The translations under genes were made by a program, and so were the position numbers. This document shows positions 43,438-52,681 of a DNA stretch of 64,000 bases, in pieces; positions within the stretch are counted from its first letter, which is position 1, and each line of letters begins with the position of its first letter. Location: contig CATXCB010000008.1 in the NCBI GenBank assembly GCA_958366705.1, positions 50,689 through 114,688 of the forward strand, in the 5' to 3' direction. The stretch is from an uncultured bacterium. GTDB lineage: Bacteria; Cyanobacteriota; Vampirovibrionia; Gastranaerophilales; Gastranaerophilaceae. The notes under the pieces are model-generated. The model saw nothing but the letters and a program-made list of their open reading frames with translations. It was not told where the DNA came from and made no database searches.

Positions 43438-44355
43438 CTATACAATTTTTTCAGCATTTTCAGAGTGCTTAGATTTTACAAAATCACTTATTTTAAAATC
43501 TGAATTGCTAAAACGCTGCATTTGCGGTTCAACACATTTTTTGATAATAATATTTTCCGTAAATGTATCAATCGGTTTAACAGTTAACAATAATGCTACA
43601 AAAGAACCTAATGACTTCCATGATTTTAGTTTAAAAATCTTTTTATCCAAATTTTTATTCAATAATGCAGTATCAGAACTATTTTCCAAAACATTTTTAA
43701 ATTCACGTTTCGCAAAATCTTTCAAACGTTCAGCGTTTGAATTTGCAATAGCACCATGCTTACAATTTCCTAGAATTTTGTCATACATTTTGGCAAAAAT
43801 ATTTTTCTGTTCATAATGTTTTTTCTGTTTTTCAAAATATATATCAAAATTCTTTGAAAATTTATCAAACACTACATCGTTATCTGAATTTTTAAAAATT
43901 TCATGTTCTGCAGCATGATTTTTTATAAATCTATAAGTCTGTTCTTTAGCATTTGTTGAAATTTTTTCGCCTCTGTATTTATCCAACTGAGAAAAAACAC
44001 TTTGCCCTGCATGACCAAATACCGTAGGAAGAATTATACTGGCAAAAGCTTGAAAAACAGCTTGTGAAAATGCACGCTTGGCATTCGGGTCATACTGATT
44101 GCCCTTATTTTTATATTTATCATAAACATCGGCACCAAAATACATCAACGCAGGAACCCAGAATAAACGGGCTGCGGTCGGGGCAATCTCATTAATAGCA
44201 ACACCTATATCATTTGTGTAGCCAAGACCTCTCATTGGCCAATTTGCCAGAGGATCTACATATTTTTTTTCTTTTTTCTTTTTAGAGGCATCAAAGTTCA
44301 CATTTTGTTCTTGACCTGTGAATCCTTTAGCCATAGTTATAGAATTAATTTTCAT
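43438..44355 (-). CDS. Tagged membrane-associated protein, function unknown
   Basis: This 305-residue protein begins 'MKINSITMAKGFTGQ', with the local tag at residues 11-14. A Lys-rich stretch comes next. Then come three hydrophobic segments at about 57-80, 96-117 and 250-267, with a charged helical region between. I do not recognise the family. The 'WPMRGLGYTNDIG' segment looks conserved-type. GGGAG precedes the ATG. Its localisation is probably inner membrane, with the tag on the cytoplasmic or outer side unresolved. Confidence 0.65.
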   Translation of the reverse strand: MKINSITMAKGFTGQEQNVNFDASKKKKEKKYVDPLANWPMRGLGYTNDIGVAINEIAPTAARLFWVPALMYFGADVYDKYKNKGNQYDPNAKRAFSQAVFQAFASIILPTVFGHAGQSVFSQLDKYRGEKISTNAKEQTYRFIKNHAAEHEIFKNSDNDVVFDKFSKNFDIYFEKQKKHYEQKNIFAKMYDKILGNCKHGAIANSNAERLKDFAKREFKNVLENSSDTALLNKNLDKKIFKLKSWKSLGSFVALLLTVKPIDTFTENIIIKKCVEPQMQRFSNSDFKISDFVKSKHSENAEKIV

Positions 44356-44513
44356 TTATTCTCCCAAGCCAAATTATAGGTATATGTATGTATATTTCAA
44401 TTTAAAAACAAGCCTTCCAGTTTTTATATGGAACTACATATTATATTAAACAATATAAAAAAACAACAAAATTTTTTTTGCTGTAACAAAATGTTATAAT
44501 ACCATATTAAACA

Positions 44514-45494
44514 TTAATTTAGATATTTTTTCATTAGCAATTTTTTTAAAGCACGGGCATTTACACTATCCGGAGCGATTTCTAAAAGTTTATCCAGAGT
44601 TTTCACGGCTTCTTTATACTCGCCAAGTTTTTTCTGAATAACTGCAATTGAATAATATGCATCAATAAAATTACTGTCCAGCTCTACTGCTTTTTGCAAA
44701 TCCTGTAAAGCTGACCTCAATTCATCTTCATTAATTTCTTTTTCTTTTGCCAATATTAGCTGAGCTCTGTTAAAATATGCATCAATCGAATTTTCATCAA
44801 GCTCTATTGCTTTTGTATAATCCAGGGAAGCTTTCTCAAAATTTCCGCGTGAATGCTCCAGAATTCCCCTGAATATATAACATGGAACATAATCCGGATT
44901 CAATTCCAAGGATTTGTCATAAGCTTTTTCAGCTTCATCATATTTACCTAGCCTTGCTTCTGCCACACCAAGATTAAAATAGAATTTAAAACTACCTGCC
45001 TGCTCTTGACTGTTTTTCACAACTTGAGCATACTCAACATTTCCCTCAAGCTCTGCCAGCAGTTTTGTCCTATTATCCTGAGCAATTTGAAGTTTCGGGT
45101 TCAGTAAAAGAGCCCTGTCATAATCTTGCAAAGCGTTTTCATAATTTTTCATTTTATAATATGTATACCCTCTATTATTGTATACAAGTGCGCAGATTGA
45201 ATCTATTTCAAGAGCTTTATTATAACATTCCAAAGCTCTATCATAATCTCCAAGCTCATCCAAAGCATTACCTAGATTTATAAGTGCATCTAAATTGTTT
45301 GGATTAGCATTTACAGCTTTTTCATAATTTTTCACACGATCTGCCGGCTCTATTGACGCCAACCCGAGATACATGTAATACTCATCCTTAGTTCCAAAAC
45401 GTTTTAAGTCATTTCTTATAAGTTTTCGAGCTTTCACATAATCTTTGCACGATAAGTATTCATCAATCTTTTTTATTACAGTATATTTATTCAA
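44514..45494 (-). CDS. Tetratricopeptide-repeat protein
   Basis: This 326-residue protein contains about eight TPR units of 34 residues, such as 'LDALINLGNALDELGDYDRALECYNKAL' (split reading around residues 48-75) and 'FYFNLGVAEARLGKYDEAEKAY'. Such arrays act as protein-binding scaffolds. The start is a TTG (45494) with AGGAGA at proper spacing. There is no signal peptide. It sits 12 bases after rnhA in the same direction, so it is probably cotranscribed. Confidence 0.88.
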   Translation of the reverse strand: MNKYTVIKKIDEYLSCKDYVKARKLIRNDLKRFGTKDEYYMYLGLASIEPADRVKNYEKAVNANPNNLDALINLGNALDELGDYDRALECYNKALEIDSICALVYNNRGYTYYKMKNYENALQDYDRALLLNPKLQIAQDNRTKLLAELEGNVEYAQVVKNSQEQAGSFKFYFNLGVAEARLGKYDEAEKAYDKSLELNPDYVPCYIFRGILEHSRGNFEKASLDYTKAIELDENSIDAYFNRAQLILAKEKEINEDELRSALQDLQKAVELDSNFIDAYYSIAVIQKKLGEYKEAVKTLDKLLEIAPDSVNARALKKLLMKKYLN

Positions 45495-45506
45495 CTTTTA
45501 TTCTCC

Positions 45507-45998
45507 TTAAACGTCATTACTATTTGCCGCGCAACCCGTATCATCTAAAAGATTATCGCCGTTTGCAGAAGCAACAGCCATTTGATCGCATCTTTCATTA
45601 AATTCATGACCGGCATGCCCTTTTACCCAGATAAATTTAACATTGTGAGGTTCTTTAGCCTTTAACAAACGTTTCCACAAATCCTGATTCTTTACAGGCT
45701 GCTTGTTAGCCCCTTTCCAGCCTTTTTTAATCCAGCCATCAACCCATTTTTGATTAAACGCATCAACCAGATATTTTGAATCCGAAGTTAATTCAACATC
45801 ACAAGGTTTTTTCAGAGCTTCCAGCCCGACAATAGCAGCCAAAAGTTCCATTCGATTATTCGTAGTCACCTTGAATCCCTGTGAAATTTCTTTTTTATGC
45901 ACAGTTCCGTTATCGTCTTCAGCTATAAGAATTGTGCCATATCCGCCTTTACCAGGATTACCGCTGCATGCACCATCCGTGTATATTTTTATTAGCAT
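45507..45998 (-). CDS. rnhA: Ribonuclease HI
   Basis: This 163-residue enzyme degrades RNA in RNA-DNA hybrids. The four acidic catalytic residues are visible in 'YTDGACSGNPGKGGYG' (Asp), 'NNRMELLAAI' (Glu), 'LTSDSKYLVD' (Asp) and 'NERCDQMA' (Asp). The 'GWIKKGWKGANKQPVKNQDLW' handle region indicates the E. coli-like type. AAGGAG precedes the ATG. It lies between uvrD and the TPR gene on the same strand. Confidence 0.96.
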   Translation of the reverse strand: MLIKIYTDGACSGNPGKGGYGTILIAEDDNGTVHKKEISQGFKVTTNNRMELLAAIVGLEALKKPCDVELTSDSKYLVDAFNQKWVDGWIKKGWKGANKQPVKNQDLWKRLLKAKEPHNVKFIWVKGHAGHEFNERCDQMAVASANGDNLLDDTGCAANSNDV

Positions 45999-46046
45999 TT
46001 TGTCTCCTTTTTGTAAATCTGAATACTAGTGATTATTTTTGACTTA

Positions 46047-48062
46047 CTATTCACCGCTGCAATCCTCAGTAATATCCCATCGTTCTAAAATCTCATCAGG
46101 AATTCCATCTAAAAACCTTGATGGTTTAGACAAAACCATGTTCATTGCATAATCATACATATCAACAGGATATGTTATATATAAATTATTTTTAGCTCTT
46201 GTTGCTGCAACATACATCAACCTAAGCTCTTCATCCATTTCTTCTTCCGAGTTAAATGAATATGCGCTTGGAAAACGTCCATCAACAGCACCAATAATAA
46301 ATACACTGTCCCATTCCAAACCTTTTGCTGAATGAATTGTTGAAATTGTAAGTGCTTCATCATCCGAATTATTTTTATACATTCCCTCAACACTGGCATC
46401 CGGCGGTTCAAGAGCCAAATCACTTATAAAATCTTCAAGATTGCTATATTGCGTTGACAAATATTCAAAATGCTCTAAATCTTTTTCTCTTTTTGTAAAA
46501 TCATCATATTTATCTTTTAAAATCGGTCTGTAGTAAGCAACAATTTCTTCAACAATTTCTTGAGGTTTCTTCTTTGGCAGTAACTCTCTAACTTTGCCAA
46601 GGGTTAATAACAATGGTTGGAGACTGCTTATTTTATTTGATGGTAAAAGTTTCACATCCGGATTAAGCTGTCCTTTTAGTACCGGCATTATGTTATTGAC
46701 AGTCGTAGAGCCAACCCCTTTTAATAGCAGAAGAATTCTTGTAAGACTTATCACATCATCAGGATTTAAAAGAACACGCAAGTGTGCAACGACATCTTTT
46801 ATATGCGCGGTTTCCATAAATTTTGGCCCGCCGAATTTTTGGAACGGAATCGCACGTTTAGACAATTCGATTTCTAAATTAAATGACATTCTTGCATTAC
46901 GTGCCAGCACACAAATATCTGAAAGATTTACATCTTCATCCAACAATTCTAAAATTCGCTGACAAATAAAATCAGCTTCCATCTGTGTGTCTTTTGCACA
47001 AATTAATGCAGGAATCTGGGGTGAAACAATATTTGAAAAAAGTTTTTTGGTATATTTTTCTTTCGCTTTTTCTATAATTGTATTTGTAAAACTTAAAATA
47101 TTTTGAGTACTTCTGTAATTTTGCTCTAACTTTATAATTTTCGTATTTTCAAAAAGTTTCGGGAAATCAAGGATATTTCTATAATTAGCTCCGCGAAAAG
47201 AATAAATACTCTGCGCATCATCCCCCACAGCCATAATATTATGATGCTCTGAGGCTAAAAGTTTTATGACATCTGCTTGAAGAGTATTTGTATCTTGATA
47301 CTCATCTACCATAATATATTTATATTCGTTTGAAAGCCGTTTGCGTAAACTTTCATTATTTTCAAGCAATAGTTTAACATATAGCAATAAATCATCGTAA
47401 TCTAAAACGGAATTTTCTCTTTTATATCCGACGTAAGCTTTATGAACCTCAATAATCTTTTCTTCGCAATGTGCAAACTGTGGAAATTCTTCCTCAATAA
47501 TTTTTTTTGTCGGAGTGACTTTGTTGATACTTTTTGAATAAATATCAAGAAGTGTTGATTTCTTAGGAAATCTTTTTTCTTTTTTCGGAAAAAGTTTACC
47601 GGTAATATGATTAATTACATCTTCACAATCAGCCCTGTCCATAATTGTAAAATTATTTTTCAACCCGAGAAGTTTTGAATATTTTCTTAAAATTATATTT
47701 GCAAAAGAATGAAATGTACCGCCTGCAACCTTTTCGCATCTGTTATCCAGAACAATAGCCGCCCTTGATAGCATTTCAGCTGCAGCTTTTTTAGTAAAAG
47801 TTAAAAGTAGAATATTTTCAGGTTTTATACCATCTTCAATAAGTCTTGCAACACGGTATGTCAAAGTTTTAGTTTTTCCGGAGCCTGCACCTGCAATAAC
47901 CAGAATTGGACCATTAGTTGACTTTACAGCCGCCAGTTGTGCTTCATTCAAATCCAGCTCATAGTTAACCTTATAATCTGTTTTTACAGAGGCTCGCTTT
48001 TTAAGCACATATTTCTTATGTGCAGGTTTTTCTTCCTTAAATGTTACAATTTCATCAGTCAT
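46047..48062 (-). CDS. pcrA: UvrD/PcrA-type DNA helicase
   Basis: ATG 48062 (GGAAAG nine bases upstream) is preferred over TTG 48068. The 671-residue superfamily 1A helicase has all motifs: 'GAGSGKTKTL', 'TFTKKAAAEM', 'MVDEYQDTN', 'GDDAQSIYSFRGA', 'EQNYRST', 'STIHSAKGLEWDSVFIIG' and 'LMYVAATRAKNNL'. It acts in repair and replication restart by unwinding 3'-5'. It is probably the main housekeeping helicase; the other UvrD-like domain is fused to EndoQ at 9130-12060. Rep rather than PcrA cannot be excluded. Confidence 0.92.
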   Translation of the reverse strand: MTDEIVTFKEEKPAHKKYVLKKRASVKTDYKVNYELDLNEAQLAAVKSTNGPILVIAGAGSGKTKTLTYRVARLIEDGIKPENILLLTFTKKAAAEMLSRAAIVLDNRCEKVAGGTFHSFANIILRKYSKLLGLKNNFTIMDRADCEDVINHITGKLFPKKEKRFPKKSTLLDIYSKSINKVTPTKKIIEEEFPQFAHCEEKIIEVHKAYVGYKRENSVLDYDDLLLYVKLLLENNESLRKRLSNEYKYIMVDEYQDTNTLQADVIKLLASEHHNIMAVGDDAQSIYSFRGANYRNILDFPKLFENTKIIKLEQNYRSTQNILSFTNTIIEKAKEKYTKKLFSNIVSPQIPALICAKDTQMEADFICQRILELLDEDVNLSDICVLARNARMSFNLEIELSKRAIPFQKFGGPKFMETAHIKDVVAHLRVLLNPDDVISLTRILLLLKGVGSTTVNNIMPVLKGQLNPDVKLLPSNKISSLQPLLLTLGKVRELLPKKKPQEIVEEIVAYYRPILKDKYDDFTKREKDLEHFEYLSTQYSNLEDFISDLALEPPDASVEGMYKNNSDDEALTISTIHSAKGLEWDSVFIIGAVDGRFPSAYSFNSEEEMDEELRLMYVAATRAKNNLYITYPVDMYDYAMNMVLSKPSRFLDGIPDEILERWDITEDCSGE

Positions 48063-48219
48063 TTGCAAATACTTTCCTGTGGCTATTATAGTTCAGTTTT
48101 AGAGAGATTTTCAATGTTTTGATTGTAAAGTTTTAATAAGGAGAAAACAAAATAACTAAATAAAAAAAAAATTATGCCGAAAATAATCCTGTGTGTAATA
48201 AAAGAAAGAGCTATATTCA

Positions 48220-48768
48220 ATGAAAAAAATATTGACATTATTATGTTTAATCATTATGTGTTTATTCACTTTTGCAGAATCCAGTAATGCAGCATCAGAA
48301 AACCTTCAAGGGTTTGTAAATCCTGATAGAATTAAAGTCTATATTCCACCTAATAAAAATGCAACAATGATGAAACACGCATTTGAAGAATGGCAAAGAT
48401 TAACCAACAACCGGATACGTTTTTATTTTGTAAACGACCCTAAAATTTCAAAAATGGACGTCTATTTTGTTGACAAAGTAAATACAACAAGAAATATGGC
48501 TAATTTAAGCCGAGCAATAGGTGTTGCCGAAAGCCGTAAGGCAAAGAGAATACACCATGTAAATATTGAAATCGCAACTTATACACAAAACGGAAGACCT
48601 CTAAGTAAAGATGAAATATACACAACAATGCTGCATGAAATCGGACATGGACTGGGTTTAGGACACTCTAAGAACAGAAATAGTATTATGTACCCGCAAG
48701 CATATACCCATTTAGAAATAATTCAAGAAGATTTGAATAATTTAAAACGGATATATCACTGGAATTAA
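48220..48768 (+). CDS. Secreted matrixin-like zinc metalloprotease
   Basis: This 182-residue protein starts with a signal peptide ('MKKILTLLCLIIMCLFTFAESSNA'-type, cleavage near residue 26). The mature domain has 'RIKVYIPPNKNATMMKHAFEEW' as the matrixin lead. The metzincin zinc motif HEIGHGLGLGH is exact (HExxHxxGxxH), and the Met-turn is 'SIMYP'. It is therefore a compact metzincin protease without a recognisable propeptide cysteine switch. It is first of three paralogues in this block, 26 bases before the second. Confidence 0.88.
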   Translation: MKKILTLLCLIIMCLFTFAESSNAASENLQGFVNPDRIKVYIPPNKNATMMKHAFEEWQRLTNNRIRFYFVNDPKISKMDVYFVDKVNTTRNMANLSRAIGVAESRKAKRIHHVNIEIATYTQNGRPLSKDEIYTTMLHEIGHGLGLGHSKNRNSIMYPQAYTHLEIIQEDLNNLKRIYHWN

Positions 48769-48794
48769 TCTTAGATTACTCAGGAGACACCACA

Positions 48795-49361
48795 ATGAAA
48801 AAACTACTAATTTTATTTTGTTTAATACTCATAAATATATGTGTACATGTTAACAATGCATCAGCAGAAAATGTAAGATGGCAAAATCCACAAATGATAT
48901 ATACTTATGTACCATCAGGTTATAGACATTCTGCATTAATGAAAGAAGCTTTTGCTTACTGGTCACGTATTACAAAAAATAAAATAATATTCAAATATGT
49001 AAATAATAAAGATAAAGCACAAATTAAAGTTCGTTTTGTAAAAGACACTTCAAGCATCTCTCAATTAGAAAATGCTCTGGGCATAACACATTACAAAGCA
49101 CAAAAAATTTGCAAATCAGACAGCTGCAAAACATATCTTATACAAGCAGATATAGATATTGCCAATAATACACCTGGCGGGGGCTTACTAGTAAAAGATA
49201 GAGTTTATGGAATTATGATTCACGAAATCGGACATGCAATAGGTTTAGTCGAACATTCACAGGATAAAAAAAGTCTAATGTATCCATACAAAATCAGCAG
49301 AAATCAAACAATAACACAGGATGATTTAGCAGAATTAGCAAAACTATACGGATGGAAATAG
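48795..49361 (+). CDS. Secreted matrixin-like metalloprotease with shifted third ligand
   Basis: This 188-residue paralogue of the preceding gene has a signal peptide of about 25 residues and the Met-turn 'SLMYP'. The zinc motif reads HEIGHAIGLVEH: one residue is inserted, so the expected third His position is Glu and the His comes one place later. The chain also has a Cys pair ('ICKSDSC'). GGAGA precedes the ATG. Activity depends on whether the displaced His or the Glu can bind zinc. Probably cotranscribed with the first paralogue. Confidence 0.85.
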   Translation: MKKLLILFCLILINICVHVNNASAENVRWQNPQMIYTYVPSGYRHSALMKEAFAYWSRITKNKIIFKYVNNKDKAQIKVRFVKDTSSISQLENALGITHYKAQKICKSDSCKTYLIQADIDIANNTPGGGLLVKDRVYGIMIHEIGHAIGLVEHSQDKKSLMYPYKISRNQTITQDDLAELAKLYGWK

Positions 49362-49371
49362 AAGATAATAA

Positions 49372-49953
49372 TTATCTTCTATCCATACGTGACCAATCAT
49401 ACACGGCAAATAAATTTTTAATATCTAATTTCTTTATATCTTGATCTGATGTCAAAGGCATATGCATGATTGTCGTTGGTTTATCAGCTCTATCTGAAAG
49501 CCCTAAAACATGACCAACCTCATGCAGCATTGTTGTGTAGATATAATCATTAGAATATTTTTTTATTGCAGGACTTTTTGTTGCAAGTTTTATTTCTGCT
49601 TTTGTAATATATCCACCTTTTATTTCTCTTTTATATTCTCCTAAAGGTCCGTCATTACCACTAACTTGTTCAACAAATACAACATCTATATTTGCCGGCC
49701 CAGACTGAACAAATTTAAAATTCAAGTGTCCTGCACTTACAGCCTGCCACTGTTGAAAAGCTCTGCGCATACTTGCAGCTCTTTGATTTTTTGGAATATA
49801 CACGGTTATAGTCGAAGTTTTCCAATGTGGCACATTAGATACTTTTGCATCTTTTCTTTCTTGTAATGATGGCACTGATAATGCGCTTGGAATATTGAAA
49901 AACGCAACTGTACATAATGCAAGAAATAAGCCGAGTATAATTCTTTTTAACAT
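49372..49953 (-). CDS. Secreted matrixin/snapalysin-like metalloprotease with Asp third ligand
   Basis: This third paralogue (193 residues) is encoded on the opposite strand and converges with the second, 10 bases apart. A signal peptide lies at about 1-27. The zinc motif is HEVGHVLGLSD, in which Asp replaces the third His as in snapalysin-type enzymes (HExxHxxGxxD). The Met-turn is 'TIMHMP'. The lead 'STITVYIPKNQRAASMRRAF' matches the other two. AAGGAG precedes the ATG. Confidence 0.87.
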   Translation of the reverse strand: MLKRIILGLFLALCTVAFFNIPSALSVPSLQERKDAKVSNVPHWKTSTITVYIPKNQRAASMRRAFQQWQAVSAGHLNFKFVQSGPANIDVVFVEQVSGNDGPLGEYKREIKGGYITKAEIKLATKSPAIKKYSNDYIYTTMLHEVGHVLGLSDRADKPTTIMHMPLTSDQDIKKLDIKNLFAVYDWSRMDRR

Positions 49954-50000
49954 AATCTTCTCCTTTTGCTAAATTATATTTTATTTTTCTCCAAAATGCA

Positions 50001-50028
50001 AATGCTTTTATGATAGTATAAAAGCATT
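50001..50028. promoter_or_regulatory. Perfect 11-base palindrome upstream of the acetyltransferase gene
   Basis: AATGCTTTTAT (50001-50011) and its exact complement (50018-50028) are separated by six bases. They lie between divergent genes, 22 bases before the ATG at 50050, without a T-run. An operator is the likeliest reading. Confidence 0.5.
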
Positions 50029-50049
50029 CAAATACAATAGGGGCAAACT

Positions 50050-50610
50050 ATGAACGAAAAAGAAAAAATGATTAGCGGTCAAATATATCAGCCGTTTTGT
50101 GAACTGCTGGAACAGGACAGATTACGTGCAAAAAATCTGTGTATGCAATATAACACCCTGCTACCTGCTCAAAAAGAAGAAAAGCAAAAACTACTAAAGG
50201 AACTTCTTGGAAATGCGGGTAATAACAGCGTTATAGAACCAAATTTTTTCTGTGATTACGGGTACAATATTGAATTTAACGGATTTGTTTATATAAATCA
50301 TAATAGTGTTTTTTTAGACTGCGCACCGATTAAAATAGGAAATAATACATTTATTGGGCCTAATTGCGGATTATACACAGCCATACATCCTCTAAATGCA
50401 AAAGAAAGAATTGAAGGCTTAGAAAGCGCAAAACCTATTACTATAGGACACAGTGTATGGATTGGAGGAAATGTAACAATTTTACCCGGTGTAAACATTG
50501 GTGATAGAGCAGTTATTGGTGCAGGTTCAGTTGTAGTAAAAGATATTCCGTCAGATGTTGTAGCTGTCGGCAATCCTTGTAAAATTATAAAAAAAATAGA
50601 ACAATCTTAG
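50050..50610 (+). CDS. maa: Maltose/galactoside O-acetyltransferase-like protein
   Basis: This 186-residue left-handed beta-helix protein begins with the Maa-family helical domain ('EKMISGQIYQPFCELLEQDRLRAKNL', split over residues 4-32). It has hexapeptide repeats ('PIKIGNNTFIGPNCGLYTA', 'PITIGHSVWIGGNVTI'), the catalytic His in 'AIHPLNA' and C-terminal 'DVVAVGNPCKII'. It transfers acetyl from acetyl-CoA to sugars. AGGGG precedes the ATG. Confidence 0.92.
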   Translation: MNEKEKMISGQIYQPFCELLEQDRLRAKNLCMQYNTLLPAQKEEKQKLLKELLGNAGNNSVIEPNFFCDYGYNIEFNGFVYINHNSVFLDCAPIKIGNNTFIGPNCGLYTAIHPLNAKERIEGLESAKPITIGHSVWIGGNVTILPGVNIGDRAVIGAGSVVVKDIPSDVVAVGNPCKIIKKIEQS

Positions 50611-50677
50611 TAATATATTTTAATATATATGTATTTTTACGCAAAAAATCGTCTTTATGTGATTTTTTGATTTTGTA

Positions 50678-52681
50678 ATGCTAATAAATAATATCTTTTT
50701 TAATAACAATCAATACAAAAATAATAAACTTCCCGTCAGAAGTACCCATCAAAACCAACAAGTTTTTACAGGCAAAGCTGAGCAGATATCAAAAGAAATC
50801 CAGCTGACACCGGAGGATTTGCAAAAAGTTTCTTTTATTGCTGATAAATATGAACAAATTTTAAAAATATTTTCATCATTTAACGGGATTTATCAACAAA
50901 AATTCAAATCATTATATCCTAATATTGTCAGCGGAGAAAAAATAAAAGGTTTTGTATTTGAGTCTATAGCAGGATTAAAAAATAAACATTTACAAATTGT
51001 ACGATTTAACACAAAAGCAAACAGTGACGAACTTTTAACATTTGGTCTGCTTGATTATCAGAACAAAAATCTGCTTCGTTACAGAATAGATAAAACCGGA
51101 AAAGTATGTATAAGTTCAGAAAAAGAAAATCTGAACCAATTATCAATAAATCCGTTCAATAATGAAATTCAATATTCGAATTATTTAAACTCCTTTATCG
51201 AAGAAATAAAAAACTTCTCTTTTTATTCTAAAAATTTTAAAACTATAAATAAAAACTCTTCAAACACCTCACAACAAACTGTTATTAACAATATTGAGAG
51301 TTTAAAAGATATTCAAAACAGTACAGGCATTAAACCTGAAATAGATAAAATTGTACAAACCTATTCTGATTTAACAAACGTTTTAAACTTAAACAGAGGC
51401 AAAGATGCCCTTGAACTTAAACAAGCATATTTTAAAAATGTAAATCCTAAAACAAAAGGGTTAGTAATAAATGATTCTAAAAATACTCAATCAATAACCT
51501 ACTGCCCGTTAATGAGTAAGGAAGATAACAGAGTAGCTAAAATCGTTATTCATAACAATAATAATGATTTAGAAAACATTTTTGTTTTATTTGCAGATGG
51601 ACGCATTGCAAAACAAAAAAAATTATCAGAAGAAACAAACGCATTCCGTCCAAATAACCTTGAATACATTTCAGATAATGATATCCAGAATTTCAAAATA
51701 AAAAATATTTTTGAATCTCTAAATAAAGAATTTGAAGAATTTAAAAAATTTATAATAGAAACTCGAAATTCAAAAACAGCCGAAAAAAATAAAATAATTC
51801 AAGAAAAGAAACTTCTACAGGCAAAATTGCAGGAAGAAAAAGAATTAAAAAAATTAGAAAAAGAACATATAAAACAGGAAAAACTTGCACTTAAAGCACA
51901 AAAAGAACTGCTGGCTCAAGAATCTGCTCGCAAAAAACATGAAGAAAAAATAAAAAAACTTGCAGAAAAAGATGCAAAAATTGCCGCAGAAAAATTGATA
52001 AAAGAACAAAAACAAATACAAAAAGAAGAGATTAAAAAACATCAAATAAAAGTGCAAAAAACAAAAAAAACCACAGAAAACAGCACCGCTCAAATTTCTG
52101 AAAAACTCCTGCCGCAAGAAAATCCGCAAAAAGTTATTAAATTTATAAATTATAATGAAATGCGCTTAAATAAAATTACTGATGAATTAAACCAAATTTT
52201 CAATTTACCTGTCGAAAAACGTAGCCCGCATCTTACGCATGAAAAACTTTCAAACGGAACTATTTTTGCCGGAAGATTTTCATTAAAAGCTTCAGATGGC
52301 ACTAATATCACAGTTTCTCGCATCAAATCTCCTAAATATGTTGATTTTACATACTATTCTATTAAAGTAAAAAAAGATGGAAAAGAATTTATATTTAATA
52401 TTGATCCTGATACCTCAAAAATTTTAAAATCAAAAGATGGTAAACCTGAAATAAATAAAAAGAATATGGTTTCCTATATATCAAAAGAAGATTATCTTAA
52501 CCACAACCCCGAAGCAAATCACCTGCCGGAATACCTAAATGAAATTTGTGAATATAAAACTTCTGCCCCAAGAAAAATAATTAAGCATAACACAAAACCC
52601 CAAAAACAAATTTTTCTTGAACAGCAAGAACAAGAAGTACTTAAAGCATTGAATATGGATTCTGAAAATTTAATGGATTAA
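50678..52681 (+). CDS. Tagged coiled-coil protein, function unknown
   Basis: This 667-residue protein has the tag 'VFTGK' at residues 29-33 after an Asn-rich lead. Two globular regions (about 40-340 and 490-620) flank a Lys/Glu-rich coiled coil of about 100 residues around 365-465. The regions before and after the coil both contain lines like 'LRYRIDKTGKVC' and 'YSIKVKKDGKEFIFNID', suggesting a repeated beta domain. No signal peptide or catalytic motif is seen. The stop overlaps the stop of the opposite galM gene in a shared TTAA. No ribosome site is seen. Confidence 0.65.
   Translation: MLINNIFFNNNQYKNNKLPVRSTHQNQQVFTGKAEQISKEIQLTPEDLQKVSFIADKYEQILKIFSSFNGIYQQKFKSLYPNIVSGEKIKGFVFESIAGLKNKHLQIVRFNTKANSDELLTFGLLDYQNKNLLRYRIDKTGKVCISSEKENLNQLSINPFNNEIQYSNYLNSFIEEIKNFSFYSKNFKTINKNSSNTSQQTVINNIESLKDIQNSTGIKPEIDKIVQTYSDLTNVLNLNRGKDALELKQAYFKNVNPKTKGLVINDSKNTQSITYCPLMSKEDNRVAKIVIHNNNNDLENIFVLFADGRIAKQKKLSEETNAFRPNNLEYISDNDIQNFKIKNIFESLNKEFEEFKKFIIETRNSKTAEKNKIIQEKKLLQAKLQEEKELKKLEKEHIKQEKLALKAQKELLAQESARKKHEEKIKKLAEKDAKIAAEKLIKEQKQIQKEEIKKHQIKVQKTKKTTENSTAQISEKLLPQENPQKVIKFINYNEMRLNKITDELNQIFNLPVEKRSPHLTHEKLSNGTIFAGRFSLKASDGTNITVSRIKSPKYVDFTYYSIKVKKDGKEFIFNIDPDTSKILKSKDGKPEINKKNMVSYISKEDYLNHNPEANHLPEYLNEICEYKTSAPRKIIKHNTKPQKQIFLEQQEQEVLKALNMDSENLMD

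Noticed and set aside
43505..43816. A 103-residue plus-strand frame opposite the tagged membrane protein
   Set aside because: The minus frame has a ribosome site and tag; the plus one has low-complexity shadow composition.
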